Source of the DNA: Geodermatophilus aquaeductus
GTDB lineage: Bacteria; Actinomycetota; Actinomycetes; Mycobacteriales; Geodermatophilaceae
Reading direction: 5' to 3'
Assembly: GCF_900182545.1 (NCBI RefSeq)
Contig: NZ_FXTJ01000001.1
Span: 806,001-870,000, forward strand
DNA length: 64,000 nucleotides
In this document: in pieces, positions 35,173 to 43,630 of the stretch
Layout of the letters: each line of letters begins with the position of its first letter
Position numbering within the stretch: position 1 is the stretch's first letter
Notes under the pieces: model-generated
What the model was told of the DNA's origin: nothing
Database searches by the model: none
Seen by the model: the letters and a program-made list of their open reading frames with translations, nothing else
Translations under genes and position numbers: made by a program

Positions 35173-37011
35173 TCACGCCGTCCCGTCCAGCGCGGCGGCG
35201 TTCCCGGCGCCCGGCGCCGGGCTGCCCTCCGCCTCGGGCCCGGTGCCCTCGTCGACGGGGGGCTCGACCGTCGTCGGCGGCGGCTCCGGTGCCGTGGTGC
35301 CGGGCGCGACCGTCGTGGTCGGCGCGGGCGGCGGAGTCGTCGTCGTGGTCGGCGCCGGGGGCGGAGGAGTGCTGGACGACGTCGAGGTCGACGTGGAGGT
35401 CGACGTCGACGTCTGGGTCGGCGTCGAGCCGCCGTTGCCCGAACCGCTGTCCCCTGAGCCGCCGTCGTCCTGGCCGCTGCTGCCGTCGTCCCCGGAGTCC
35501 TCCTCGGTCTCCGGGACGGTGTAGTCCTCCTGGGCCACGAACAGCGTGACGCCGGTGCCGCGGGGCACCGGCAGGCCGGCCGGATCCACGGCGGCCACCT
35601 CGCCGGCGTTCAGGTCGACGCCCGCGGCGGCCAGCTGGTCGGCGTCGGCGTCGGCCAGCGTCACCTCGAGGCCGGCCTCCTCGAGCTCGTTGCGGACGTC
35701 CTCGGCGTCCTCGCCGATGTACTGGGAGGCGGCGGGGATGTTCACCAGCTGCTGGCTCGCGGTGGCGCTGCCGCTGGCGGTGGCGCTGGTCGACGTCGTC
35801 CCGGCGGCGCTGCCGCCGCTGCCGTCGTCCCCGGTGTCGGCGAGGAGGAAGTACGCACCGGCGATGACGCCGGCCACGAGCAGGAGCGAGAGCAGCGCCC
35901 ACAGCAGCCGGCGGTTGCCGCCCCGGCGCTGCGCGGGCTGCCCGCTCCAGCCGGTCCGGTCGTCGTCGCCGTCGACGGGCGGGCCCTGCAGCGGCGGCAT
36001 GGTGCGTGCGCCCGCCGCGTGCCGGCCGCCGGTGCGCGGCCCGGCGGCTCCCGCGGCCATGCCCGTCGCCGGTGCGCCGAGGACGCGGGTGCCGTCGGCG
36101 TCGACCTCGGGGATCACCTCGGTCTGCGCGGCGGCCAGCATCCCGGTGCCCGACGTGGGCGCGGGGGCCAGGCCGTTGCCGGCGGCCACCGAGCGGATGG
36201 CGGCGGCGAAGTCGGCGCCGTCGGAGAAGCGGTCGTGCGGGTCCTTGGCCAGCGCCCGCTCGATGAGCAGCCGGACCGCCGGCGGGATCTCGCCGGGCAG
36301 CGGGGGCGGCGGGCGGTTGATGTGGGCCAGCGCGATGGCCACCTGCGAGGTGCCGTCGAAGGGCCGCCCGCCGGTCAGGCACTCGTAGCCGACGACGCCG
36401 AGGGAGTAGACGTCGGAGGCCGAGGTGGTCTCCATGCCCTGTGCCTGCTCGGGCGAGAGGTACTGCGCGGTGCCGACCACCATCCCGGTGCGGGTCAGCG
36501 GCGTGGCGTCGCGGGTGCGGGCGATGCCGAAGTCGGTCAGCTTCACCACGCCGTCGGGCCGCACGATGAGGTTGCCCGGCTTGATGTCGCGGTGGACGAC
36601 CCCGGCGGCGTGCGCGGCCGACAGCCCGTCGGCGGCCTGCTCCAGCACGTGCAGGGTCCAGTCGACCGGCAGCCGCCCCTCCTCGTGGAGGATCGTCACC
36701 AGGGGCTTGCCCTCGACGAGCTCCATGACGAGGAAGGCCAGGGTCTGCCCCGGGCCGCCGGCCTCGGTCTCGCCGTAGTCGTAGACCGAGGCGATGTTCG
36801 GGTGCGACAGCGCCGCGGTGTGCCGGGCCTCGTTGCGGAAGCGGGCGACGAAGCTCGGGTCGCCGGTGAACTCGCTGCGCAGCACCTTGGCCGCGACGAC
36901 GCGGTCGAGGACGCGGTCGCGCGCCCGCCAGACCTCGCCCATGCCGCCCGTGGCGATCGGCTCGGTGATCTCGTAGCGGCCGGCCAGGATGGTGCCGGTG
37001 GACAGGGCCAT
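35173..37011 (-). CDS. pknA: Ser/Thr protein kinase PknA-like, with one PASTA domain and a Ser/Thr/Pro tail
   Basis: 612 residues from ATG 37011, overlapping the pbpA stop by 1 base (TGATG). The kinase domain is about 12-275: GGMGEVWRARD, VAAKVLRSEF Lys, HRDIKPGNLIV, DFGIARTRD, GTAQYLSPEQA. A long flexible linker leads to one membrane helix (LLWALLSLLLVAGVIAGAYFLL). A single PASTA-like domain follows (about 435-505, NIPAASQYIGEDAEDVRNELEEAGLEV), then a low-complexity Thr/Ser/Pro/Glu tail, possibly glycosylated or wall-spanning. M. tuberculosis PknA has no PASTA domain, so this is an extended version. A 136-base gap with no gene separates it from pknB. Confidence 0.94.
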   Translation of the reverse strand: MALSTGTILAGRYEITEPIATGGMGEVWRARDRVLDRVVAAKVLRSEFTGDPSFVARFRNEARHTAALSHPNIASVYDYGETEAGGPGQTLAFLVMELVEGKPLVTILHEEGRLPVDWTLHVLEQAADGLSAAHAAGVVHRDIKPGNLIVRPDGVVKLTDFGIARTRDATPLTRTGMVVGTAQYLSPEQAQGMETTSASDVYSLGVVGYECLTGGRPFDGTSQVAIALAHINRPPPPLPGEIPPAVRLLIERALAKDPHDRFSDGADFAAAIRSVAAGNGLAPAPTSGTGMLAAAQTEVIPEVDADGTRVLGAPATGMAAGAAGPRTGGRHAAGARTMPPLQGPPVDGDDDRTGWSGQPAQRRGGNRRLLWALLSLLLVAGVIAGAYFLLADTGDDGSGGSAAGTTSTSATASGSATASQQLVNIPAASQYIGEDAEDVRNELEEAGLEVTLADADADQLAAAGVDLNAGEVAAVDPAGLPVPRGTGVTLFVAQEDYTVPETEEDSGDDGSSGQDDGGSGDSGSGNGGSTPTQTSTSTSTSTSTSSSTPPPPAPTTTTTPPPAPTTTVAPGTTAPEPPPTTVEPPVDEGTGPEAEGSPAPGAGNAAALDGTA

Positions 37012-38459
37012 CAGCCCCCCTGACCCTCGAGATAGGCCTGCATCACGTCGCGGGCGATCGGCGCGGACGTGTCCCCGCCGGTACCCCCGCCGTTCGCCAC
37101 GAACACCGCGACCGCGATCCGCGGGTCGTCGGCGGGGGCGAAGCCGATGAACCAGTTGTGGTCGGGCACGTCCTCGGCGACCTGCGCGGTCCCGGTCTTG
37201 CCGGCCACAGCCACGCCGGGGATCCGGGCGGCCCGGCCGCTGCCGTTGGCCACGACGCTCTCCATCATCTCCTGCAGCTGGTCGGCGACCTCGGGCGTGA
37301 CCGGCGTGGAGAGCTCCTCCGGGTCCGACCGGTCGATCACGGTGAGGTCGGGGGCGCGCACCTGGTCGACGAGGTAGGGCGTCATCAGGGTCCCGTCGTT
37401 GCCCACGGCCGCGGCGATCATCGCGGCCTGCAGCGGGGTCATCCGGACGTCGCGCTGGCCGATCGAGCTCTGGCCCAGCGCCGCCTCGCTCTCGATGTCG
37501 CCCACGCTGCTGCCGGCGACCCCCAGCGGGATCTCCAGGCCGTCGCCGGTCATGCCGAACGCCTCGGCCATCTCCCGCACGCGGTCCTCGCCGAGGTCGA
37601 TGCCCAGCTGGGCGAAGGCGGTGTTGCAGGAGATGGTCAGCGCGTCGATCAGCGACTGCTCCTGGCTGCTGCTGCACGAGGACCCGCCGAAGTTCTCCAG
37701 CGTGGTCGAGGTGCCCGGGAGGGTCAGCAGGTCCGGGGCCGGGATAACCGTCTCCGGGGTGTACTCGCCGCCGGCCAGCGCGGCCGCCGACACGATGACC
37801 TTGAAGACCGACCCCGGCGGGTAGTTGTCCTGGGTCGCCCGGTTCAGCCGCGGGTCGGCGTCCATCGCCCCGAGCTCCTCGGCGTAGGCGCGGATCGCGG
37901 CGGGGTCGTGGCTGGACAGCTGCCCCGGGTCGTAGGTCGGCGTGCTGGCCATGCCGAGCACCGCCCCGGTCGAGGGGTCGAGCGCGACGACGGCGCCGGT
38001 GACCCCCTCGAGCCCGGCCATCGCGGCCTCCTGCACGCCCGCGTCGAGGGTCAGGACGACGTCGCCCCCGGCCGGGTCGCGGCCGGTGAACAGGTCGGCC
38101 AGCCGCCGGGTGAACAGCCGCGCGTCGGAGCCGGCGAGCACGTCGTTCTCCGCGTCCTCCATCTGCGAGGCGCCGTAGATCAGCGAGTAGTAGCCGGTGA
38201 CCGCGGCGTACGTCGGCCCCTGCGGGTACTGGCGCAGGTACTCCAGCGTGTCCTGGGTGGGCACCGACAGCGCCACCTCGGTGCCGTCGACGACGACCGA
38301 GCCGCGCTCGCGGGAGTACTCCTCGGTGAGCACCCGGGTGTTGCCCGAGTCGTCGCGCAGCTCGTCGGAGCGCACGACCTGGATGTAGTTGACGTTGACG
38401 ATCAGCAGCGTGAACAGCACCAGCACGCTGATCGCCACCTTGCGCAGGGGCGCGTTCAC
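37011..38459 (-). CDS. pbpA: Class B penicillin-binding protein PbpA (transpeptidase)
   Basis: 482 residues from GTG 38459. A short cytoplasmic start and one membrane anchor (VAISVLVLFTLLIVNVNYIQV) are followed by a dimerisation region with YSRERGSVVVDGTEVALS. The transpeptidase domain has PPGSVFKVIVSAA (SxxK nucleophile), SCNTAFAQLG (SxN) and VAGKTGTAQVAED (KTG). It cross-links peptidoglycan as partner of RodA, whose gene precedes it with a 4-base GTGA overlap. The two act as a SEDS-bPBP synthase controlled by the kinases and phosphatase of the same operon. Confidence 0.96.
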   Translation of the reverse strand: MNAPLRKVAISVLVLFTLLIVNVNYIQVVRSDELRDDSGNTRVLTEEYSRERGSVVVDGTEVALSVPTQDTLEYLRQYPQGPTYAAVTGYYSLIYGASQMEDAENDVLAGSDARLFTRRLADLFTGRDPAGGDVVLTLDAGVQEAAMAGLEGVTGAVVALDPSTGAVLGMASTPTYDPGQLSSHDPAAIRAYAEELGAMDADPRLNRATQDNYPPGSVFKVIVSAAALAGGEYTPETVIPAPDLLTLPGTSTTLENFGGSSCSSSQEQSLIDALTISCNTAFAQLGIDLGEDRVREMAEAFGMTGDGLEIPLGVAGSSVGDIESEAALGQSSIGQRDVRMTPLQAAMIAAAVGNDGTLMTPYLVDQVRAPDLTVIDRSDPEELSTPVTPEVADQLQEMMESVVANGSGRAARIPGVAVAGKTGTAQVAEDVPDHNWFIGFAPADDPRIAVAVFVANGGGTGGDTSAPIARDVMQAYLEGQGG

Positions 38460-39868
38460 CGGGACACCACCTCGGTGGGCGCCTCGCCGAAGGCGGCCTT
38501 GGGCGGCGCGGGCGGGGTGGCCGGCCGGCGCGCGGCGTCGCTGATCCGCACCAGGATGGCGACCAGGCCGAAGTTGGCGACCAGCGAGGACCCGCCGTAG
38601 GCGACGAACGGCGTCGTCAGGCCGGTGAGCGGCAGCAGGCCGGTGACGCCGCCGAGGACGACGAACAGCTGCCAGGCGACGGCGAAGGCCAGGCCGCCGG
38701 CGAGCAGCTTGCCGAAGGCGTCGCGGACGATCAGCGACGTGCGCAGGCCGCGCTCGACCAGCACCAGGTAGATGACGATGACCGCGACCAGCCCGAACAG
38801 ACCGAGCTCCTCGCCGATCGCCGAGGCGATGAAGTCGCTCTTGGCCACCGGCACCTGGTCGGGGCGGCCCCCGCCCAGCCCGGCGCCGAACAGCCCGCCG
38901 GTGCCCAGGCCGAACAGCGACTGCACCAGCTGGTAGCCGCCCTCGTCGCGGTAGGCGAAGGGGTCCAGCCAGGTGTCCACGCGCACCTGCACGTGGCCGA
39001 AGACCTGGTAGGCGAGGAACGCGCCGCCGGCGAAGAGGCCCACGCCGATGAGCAGCCAGCTCGCCCGCTCGGTGGCCACGTAGAGCATCACGACGAAGAT
39101 GCCGAACAGCAGCAGCGAGCTGCCCAGGTCGCGCTCGAAGACCAGCACGAGGATCGACACGACCCACACGGCGAGCACCGGGCCGAGGTCGCGGCCGCGG
39201 GGGAGCTCCAGGCCCATGACCCGGCGGCTGGCCAGCGCCAGCACGTCGCGCTTGTCGACGAGGTAGGCGGCGAAGAAGACGATCAGGCAGATCTTGGCGA
39301 ACTCACCGGGCTGGATGCTGAAGCCGGCCACCCGGATCCAGATCTTGGCGCCGTAGACCTCCGAGATCGACGCCGGCAGCACCGCGGGCAGCGCGAGCAG
39401 CACCAGGCCGACGAGGCCGAGGGTGTAGGCGAAGCGGGACAGCAGCCGGTGGTCGCGCAGCACGACGACGACGGCGACGAACAGCGCCACGCCCACGGTG
39501 GCCCACAGCAGCTGCACGGGCGCGTCCTCGCGGGTGGCCTCGCCGTCCTGCAGGCCCGCGAGGTCGAGCCGGTGGATCATCGTCAGCCCGAGGCCGGTGA
39601 GCACCGCGACGGCCGGCAGGAGCAGCGGGTCGGCGTACGGGGCGAAGCGGCGGACGACGAGGTGCACCGCCACCCACAGCGCGGTGAACCAGCCGCCGAA
39701 GGTGAACAGGTCCGCGCGCAGCGACCCGGTGACGGTGATGTCGACGATGCACTGCGCCGCGAGCGTGATGAGGACGGCGAACCCCAGCAGCGCCAGCTCG
39801 GTGTTGCGCCGCTTGGGCGGGACCGTTCCCGGCGCGGCCGCGCGCGGGTCGGTCGTGGGGCCGCCCAT
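38456..39868 (-). CDS. rodA: SEDS-family peptidoglycan glycosyltransferase RodA/FtsW
   Basis: 470 residues from ATG 39868, overlapping pstP by 1 base. About 12 membrane helices from LALLGFAVLITLAAQCIV onward. SEDS landmarks include AKIWIRVAGFSIQPGEFAKI, VFERDLGSSLLLFGIFVVMLY, the catalytic-loop WLDPFAYRDEGGYQLVQSLFGLG, SDFIASAIGEELGLFGLVAV and PFVAYGGSSLVANFGLVAIL. It polymerises lipid II into glycan strands. The operon context with pbpA indicates the elongation (RodA-type) rather than septal FtsW copy. The C-terminal tail is Ala/Pro-rich and cytoplasmic. Confidence 0.96.
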   Translation of the reverse strand: MGGPTTDPRAAAPGTVPPKRRNTELALLGFAVLITLAAQCIVDITVTGSLRADLFTFGGWFTALWVAVHLVVRRFAPYADPLLLPAVAVLTGLGLTMIHRLDLAGLQDGEATREDAPVQLLWATVGVALFVAVVVVLRDHRLLSRFAYTLGLVGLVLLALPAVLPASISEVYGAKIWIRVAGFSIQPGEFAKICLIVFFAAYLVDKRDVLALASRRVMGLELPRGRDLGPVLAVWVVSILVLVFERDLGSSLLLFGIFVVMLYVATERASWLLIGVGLFAGGAFLAYQVFGHVQVRVDTWLDPFAYRDEGGYQLVQSLFGLGTGGLFGAGLGGGRPDQVPVAKSDFIASAIGEELGLFGLVAVIVIYLVLVERGLRTSLIVRDAFGKLLAGGLAFAVAWQLFVVLGGVTGLLPLTGLTTPFVAYGGSSLVANFGLVAILVRISDAARRPATPPAPPKAAFGEAPTEVVSR

Positions 39869-41292
39869 CACTCCGCCTCCCGGCAGTCCACTCCCGGCTC
39901 GGGCGACGAGGTCGGGGATGCCGACGTCGGCGCGGCCTCGGTGCTGCTGTCCGTTCCGGCGTCCGGGGGCACGACCCCGGTGTCCGGGGAGGGCAGCCCG
40001 CCGTCGGGGAGCGGCGGCAGCGAGGTCTCGGCCGACGGGGGAGCGTCGTCCGAAGGGGTGGACGGCTTGGTCTCGCAGGGCGGCAGGGTGGTGTCGTGCA
40101 GGTCGTCGACGATGCGCTGCGCGTCGGCGGCGTCGTCGGCCTCGATGCCCTGCCGCACGCTGTTCTGGTCGTAGGAGCTCAGGTCGTCGAGGGCGATGTC
40201 GGTGACGTCGTCGACGCGGTAGAGGTCCAGGCCGAGCAGTTCGGTGTTGAAGCCGCGGTAGACGCCCACCCGGTCGCCGCCGTCGGCGGCGGCCGCGACC
40301 CCGACGAACCAGTGGGTGAGCACCCACAGCCAGGTGGCGATGCCGCCGGCGAGCAGGAGCAGCACCAGGCCCCCAGCGACGAACAGCCGCCGCCGAGGGC
40401 GGCGGCGGTCGGTGGGGGCGGCTGCCGTGGAGGTGCTGGTCGGTGGTGGCGGAGGGGCCGGCGGGGGGTCGGCGAGCGCGGCCCGGCCGGCCGCCGAGCG
40501 GGGGTCGACCTCGCGCTGGCCGCGGTTGTCCCCGGCGGCGCCGTCGACCACCGGCTCCATGGAGAAGCCGCTGCCGGAGTCCTCCACGACGTCGGCGACG
40601 ATCACCGTGATGTTGTCCGGGCCGCCGCTGCGCAGCGCCAGCTCCACGAGCCGGTCGGCGGTCGACTGCGGGTCGGGGTCCTTGAGCGCCTCGGCCAGCG
40701 TCTCCTCGCTGACCACGCCGGACAGGCCGTCGGAGCACAGCAGGTAGCGGTCGCCGGCGCGCGCCTCGCGCATCGACAGGTCGGGGTCGACGTCCTGGCC
40801 GTTGAGCGCCCGCAGCAGCAGCGAGCGCTGCGGGTGGTGGTTGGCCTCCTCGGGCGTGATCCGCCCGTCGTCGATGAGGGTCTGCACGAACGTGTCGTCG
40901 TGCGTGATCTGGGTGAAGACGCCGTCGCGCAGCAGGTAGGCGCGGGAGTCGCCGACGTGGCAGAGCGCGAGCCGGCCGCCGGCGAAGAGGACGGCGGTGA
41001 GCGTGGTGCCCATGCCCTCCAGCTGCGGGGACTCGCGGATGACCTCGCGCAGGTGCTCGCTGCCGTCGAAGACCGCCTCGCGCAGCGCCTGCAGCATGTC
41101 GCCGCTCGGCGCGTCCTCGTCGAGGTGCTCCAGCGCCGCGATCACGACCTTGCTGGCGACGTCGCCCGCCGCGTGCCCGCCCATGCCGTCGGCGACGGCG
41201 AGCAGCCGCGGCCCGGCGTAGACCGAGTCCTGGTTGTTGCCGCGGACCAGGCCGCGGTCGGAGCGGGCGGCGTAGCGCAGCGCGAGACTCAT
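39868..41292 (-). CDS. pstP: PP2C-type Ser/Thr phosphatase PstP
   Basis: 474 residues. The PP2C catalytic domain is about 1-235: RYAARSDRGLVRGNNQDSV, LLAVADGMGGHAAGDVAS, CHVGDSRAYLLRDG, HHPQRSLLLRALNG, LLCSDGLSGVV and GGPDNITVIVADV, giving the metal-binding aspartates. A Pro/Ser-rich juxtamembrane linker leads to one membrane helix (RLFVAGGLVLLLLAGGIATWLWVL). The extracellular part of about 150 residues has two cysteines (PPCETKP and GVDCREAE) that may pair. It reverses PknA/PknB phosphorylation. The gap of 64 bases to fhaB is the loosest junction in this stretch. Confidence 0.96.
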   Translation of the reverse strand: MSLALRYAARSDRGLVRGNNQDSVYAGPRLLAVADGMGGHAAGDVASKVVIAALEHLDEDAPSGDMLQALREAVFDGSEHLREVIRESPQLEGMGTTLTAVLFAGGRLALCHVGDSRAYLLRDGVFTQITHDDTFVQTLIDDGRITPEEANHHPQRSLLLRALNGQDVDPDLSMREARAGDRYLLCSDGLSGVVSEETLAEALKDPDPQSTADRLVELALRSGGPDNITVIVADVVEDSGSGFSMEPVVDGAAGDNRGQREVDPRSAAGRAALADPPPAPPPPPTSTSTAAAPTDRRRPRRRLFVAGGLVLLLLAGGIATWLWVLTHWFVGVAAAADGGDRVGVYRGFNTELLGLDLYRVDDVTDIALDDLSSYDQNSVRQGIEADDAADAQRIVDDLHDTTLPPCETKPSTPSDDAPPSAETSLPPLPDGGLPSPDTGVVPPDAGTDSSTEAAPTSASPTSSPEPGVDCREAE

Positions 41293-41356
41293 CGGACCCT
41301 GCTCACGTGTGCTCTGCCGCTCCCCGTGGTCGCCTGCGTGGTCGTGCGTGCGGTGG

Positions 41357-41827
41357 TCATGAGCGCAGCTCCAGGGCGGTCTGGCCGATGCGGATCGGCT
41401 GGCCGGGAGCCACGAGCAGCGGGCCCTGGACCCGCTGCTGGTCGAGGTAGGTGCCGTTGGTCGACCCGAGGTCCTCGACGTACCACTGCCCGCCCCGGTT
41501 GGTCAGCCGCGCGTGCCGCGAGCTGGCGAAGTCGTCGGTGAGCACGAGCGTCGAGTCGTCGGCGCGGCCGATGAGGATCGGCTGCTCGCCCAGGGTGATC
41601 TTCGTACCGGTCAGCGGGCCGGCGGTCACCACCAGGGTGCGCGGGCCGCGGCCGCGCTTGCGGCCGGGCGCGGCCGCGCGCGGCGGCACCGAGGCCACCC
41701 GTCCGGTCCGGCCGCCGAACAGGTCGGCGCGCACGACCCGGAACGCGGCGAAGATGAACAGCCAGAGCAGCAGCAGGAACCCGAAGCGGAAGACCTGCAG
41801 GACGATCTCGGCGGTCACGGCCGGCAC
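41357..41827 (-). CDS. fhaB: FHA-domain membrane protein FhaB (FipA)
   Basis: 156 residues from GTG 41827; a GTG three codons later is an equally possible start. One N-terminal membrane helix (IVLQVFRFGFLLLLWLFIFAAF) is followed by a basic linker and a C-terminal FHA domain (about 75-150): ILIGRADDSTLVLTDDFASSRHARL and VEDLGSTNGTYLDQQRV, with the phosphothreonine-binding Arg, Ser, His and Asn in place. It binds phosphorylated partners; the mycobacterial homologue links FtsZ and FtsQ under stress. It follows fhaA by 4 bases. Confidence 0.95.
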   Translation of the reverse strand: MPAVTAEIVLQVFRFGFLLLLWLFIFAAFRVVRADLFGGRTGRVASVPPRAAAPGRKRGRGPRTLVVTAGPLTGTKITLGEQPILIGRADDSTLVLTDDFASSRHARLTNRGGQWYVEDLGSTNGTYLDQQRVQGPLLVAPGQPIRIGQTALELRS

Positions 41828-41831
41828 CCGC

Positions 41832-42656
41832 TCATGCGCCGTCCTGCCGGTACACCAGCACGGAGTGCCCGATGCGGATGACGTCGCCGTCCGACAGCGC
41901 CTGGCGGGTCACCCGGCGGCCGTTGACCAGCGTGCCGTTGGTCGAGCCGAGGTCCTCCACGACGGCGGTGCCGCTGTCCAGGACGACGTCGACGTGCTTG
42001 CGGCTGACGCCGGTGTCGGGCAGCCGGATGTCGGCGTCGGTGCCGCGGCCGATGACGTTGCGGCCGGTGGTGAGCTCGTGACGGGTGCCCGGCCCGTCGA
42101 CGACGAGCACGTGCGTGAGGCCGGGCTTCGCGCCGGCGCGGCCGACGACCGACGGGTGCTGGCGGCCGGTGTCGGTGGCCACCCGGCCGGGCAGCGGCGG
42201 CAGCGGCGGGACGGCGCCCGAGGCGTGCACCGGCGGTGCCGGGGGGACGGCGACGGCGTCGGCCCGCGAGCCGGGACGCGCGGCGGGGTCGGCGACGTGC
42301 GAGCTGACCTCGAAGACGCCGGTGGGGAGGTCCTCGGCGCGCTCGAGGCGGACCTGCACCTGGCCGAAGACCTGCCAGCCCTCGTCGTCGATGTGCTCGG
42401 AGACCATGTCGGCGAGCTCGGAGGCCAACTGGCCGGACCACTCGGCGAGGTTGTCGTAGTCGGTGGGGCCGAGCCGGACGTCGTAGACGTTGGGGGCCAG
42501 CACCCGCCCCTCGCCCATGACCGAGCGCTGCTCGTCGGCCTCCCGCTGCAGTGCCTTGGCGATCTCGGCAGGATGGACCTTGCCCTTGAAGATGCGCGCG
42601 AAGGCGAAGCCGACCATGCCCTCGAGCCGTCGCTCGAAGCGCTGCAGCACGCCCAC
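41832..42656 (-). CDS. fhaA: DUF3662/FHA-domain protein FhaA
   Basis: 274 residues from GTG 42656, with GGAGG about 9 bases upstream. The N-terminal DUF3662 domain (about 1-125) starts MGVLQRFERRLEGMVGFAFARIFKG and has HPAEIAKALQREAD and VRLGPTDYDNLAEW. A Pro/Ala linker leads to a C-terminal FHA domain (about 190-270): NVIGRGTDADIRLPDTGVSRKHVDVVL, VVEDLGSTNGTLVNGRRV. In mycobacteria FhaA binds phosphorylated MviN and controls lipid II supply. It heads the fhaA-fhaB-pstP-rodA-pbpA-pknA-pknB operon, so the 184-base gap to tRNA-Leu should hold the operon promoter. Confidence 0.95.
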   Translation of the reverse strand: MGVLQRFERRLEGMVGFAFARIFKGKVHPAEIAKALQREADEQRSVMGEGRVLAPNVYDVRLGPTDYDNLAEWSGQLASELADMVSEHIDDEGWQVFGQVQVRLERAEDLPTGVFEVSSHVADPAARPGSRADAVAVPPAPPVHASGAVPPLPPLPGRVATDTGRQHPSVVGRAGAKPGLTHVLVVDGPGTRHELTTGRNVIGRGTDADIRLPDTGVSRKHVDVVLDSGTAVVEDLGSTNGTLVNGRRVTRQALSDGDVIRIGHSVLVYRQDGA

Positions 42657-42840
42657 AGTCGCTCCTCCACGCTCGCCCGGACAGGTGGCCCTCCGACTGA
42701 TCGTAGCCGGGGACCGGGGTGCCGACCGGCCAGGAACGCGTTCCGCCACGCGCGGCGAGCCTCCCGGCAGGGACACCTCGGAGAACGACGGACCCCTCCG
42801 CGGGGTCACGCCGGACGGCTGCTAATGTGGCTCCTCGCCA

Positions 42841-42923
42841 GGGCAAGTGGCGGAATGGCAGACGCGCACGGTTCAGGTCCGTGTGTCCGAGAGGACGTGG
42901 GGGTTCAACTCCCCCCTTGCCCA
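42841..42923 (+). tRNA. tRNA-Leu (anticodon CAG)
   Basis: 83 bases, class II with a long variable arm. The acceptor stem is GGGCAAG / CTTGCCC with discriminator A. The anticodon arm CACGG-TTCAGGT-CCGTG shows CAG, the variable arm is TGTCCGAGAGGACG and the T-arm GGGGGTTCAACTCCCCC. CCA is not encoded. A -10-like TAATGT lies at 42823-42828. It marks the boundary between the conserved origin block and the accessory region. Confidence 0.97.
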
Positions 42924-42932
42924 CCCAGACAC

Positions 42933-42963
42933 GAACGGCCCCCGGGATCCCCGGGGGCCGTTC
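42933..42963 (+). terminator. Terminator after tRNA-Leu
   Basis: A perfect 14-bp stem GAACGGCCCCCGGG / CCCGGGGGCCGTTC closes a 3-base loop, 9 bases after the tRNA. Confidence 0.88.
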
Positions 42964-42980
42964 TGCGTCCCGGGGGCCCG

Positions 42981-42996
42981 TGCTCCACGTGGAACA
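42981..42996. promoter_or_regulatory. parS-like site 4 (one mismatch)
   Basis: TGCTCCACGTGGAACA fits TGTTCCACGTGGAACA except for C at position 3. It is intergenic between tRNA-Leu and the SigE-family gene, about 30 kb from oriC. Confidence 0.7.
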
Positions 42997-43114
42997 CCGC
43001 GGCCCGCAGGGGTGCTCTCGTGCCCGCCGGGACCGGATCGTCGTCCGCCGGTGTCACGGATCCGGGGGGCCCGGGGAGTCCACTGGGTGGGGACCTCCAC
43101 GAGGGCGGGGTGGC

Positions 43115-43630
43115 ATGGGCGCGGACCGGGACGAGTTCACCGCCTTCGTCGTCGCGCACGAGGCGGCCCTGCTGCGCACCGCCTACCTGCTCACCGGCGA
43201 CCGCGGGCACGCCGAGGACCTCGTGCAGACCGCGCTGGCCCGCACCCACCGGCACTGGCGGCGGGTGCAGGCCGCCGACGTGCCGATCGCCTACGTCCGC
43301 CGCCTGCTGCTGAACTGCCACCTCAGCTGGCGACGACGGCTGATGAACGGCGAGCAGGTCCTCGAGACGCTGCCCGAGCGCGCCACCGACGACTGGCAGG
43401 ACGCGCACGCCCTCTCCGACGAGCTGCGGCGTGCGCTGGACCAGCTCTCCCCGCGGGCGCGCGCCGTCCTCGTCCTCCGCTTCTACGAGGACCTCACCGA
43501 GACCGAGACGGCGCGGCTGCTCGGCTGCTCGACCAGCACCGTCCGCACCCACACGGCCCGGGGCCTGGCCGCGGTGCGCCGGGTCCTGACCACCCGGACC
43601 AGCCCCTCGACCGACGGGAGCCCGTCGTGA
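43115..43630 (+). CDS. SigE-family (ECF-like) RNA polymerase sigma factor
   Basis: 171 residues from ATG 43115. Region 2 is FTAFVVAHEAALLRTAYLLTGDRGHAEDLVQTALARTHRHW. Region 4 is LDQLSPRARAVLVLRFYEDLTETETARLLGCSTSTVRTHTARGLAAVR, the -35-binding helix-turn-helix. This pattern (DEFTAFV.., AYLLTGD) is the actinobacterial SigE family, which often pairs with a membrane-bound partner. Its stop overlaps the start of such a partner (GTGA). Target promoters cannot be deduced. A longer upstream reading frame exists but lacks homologous sequence. Confidence 0.92.
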   Translation: MGADRDEFTAFVVAHEAALLRTAYLLTGDRGHAEDLVQTALARTHRHWRRVQAADVPIAYVRRLLLNCHLSWRRRLMNGEQVLETLPERATDDWQDAHALSDELRRALDQLSPRARAVLVLRFYEDLTETETARLLGCSTSTVRTHTARGLAAVRRVLTTRTSPSTDGSPS

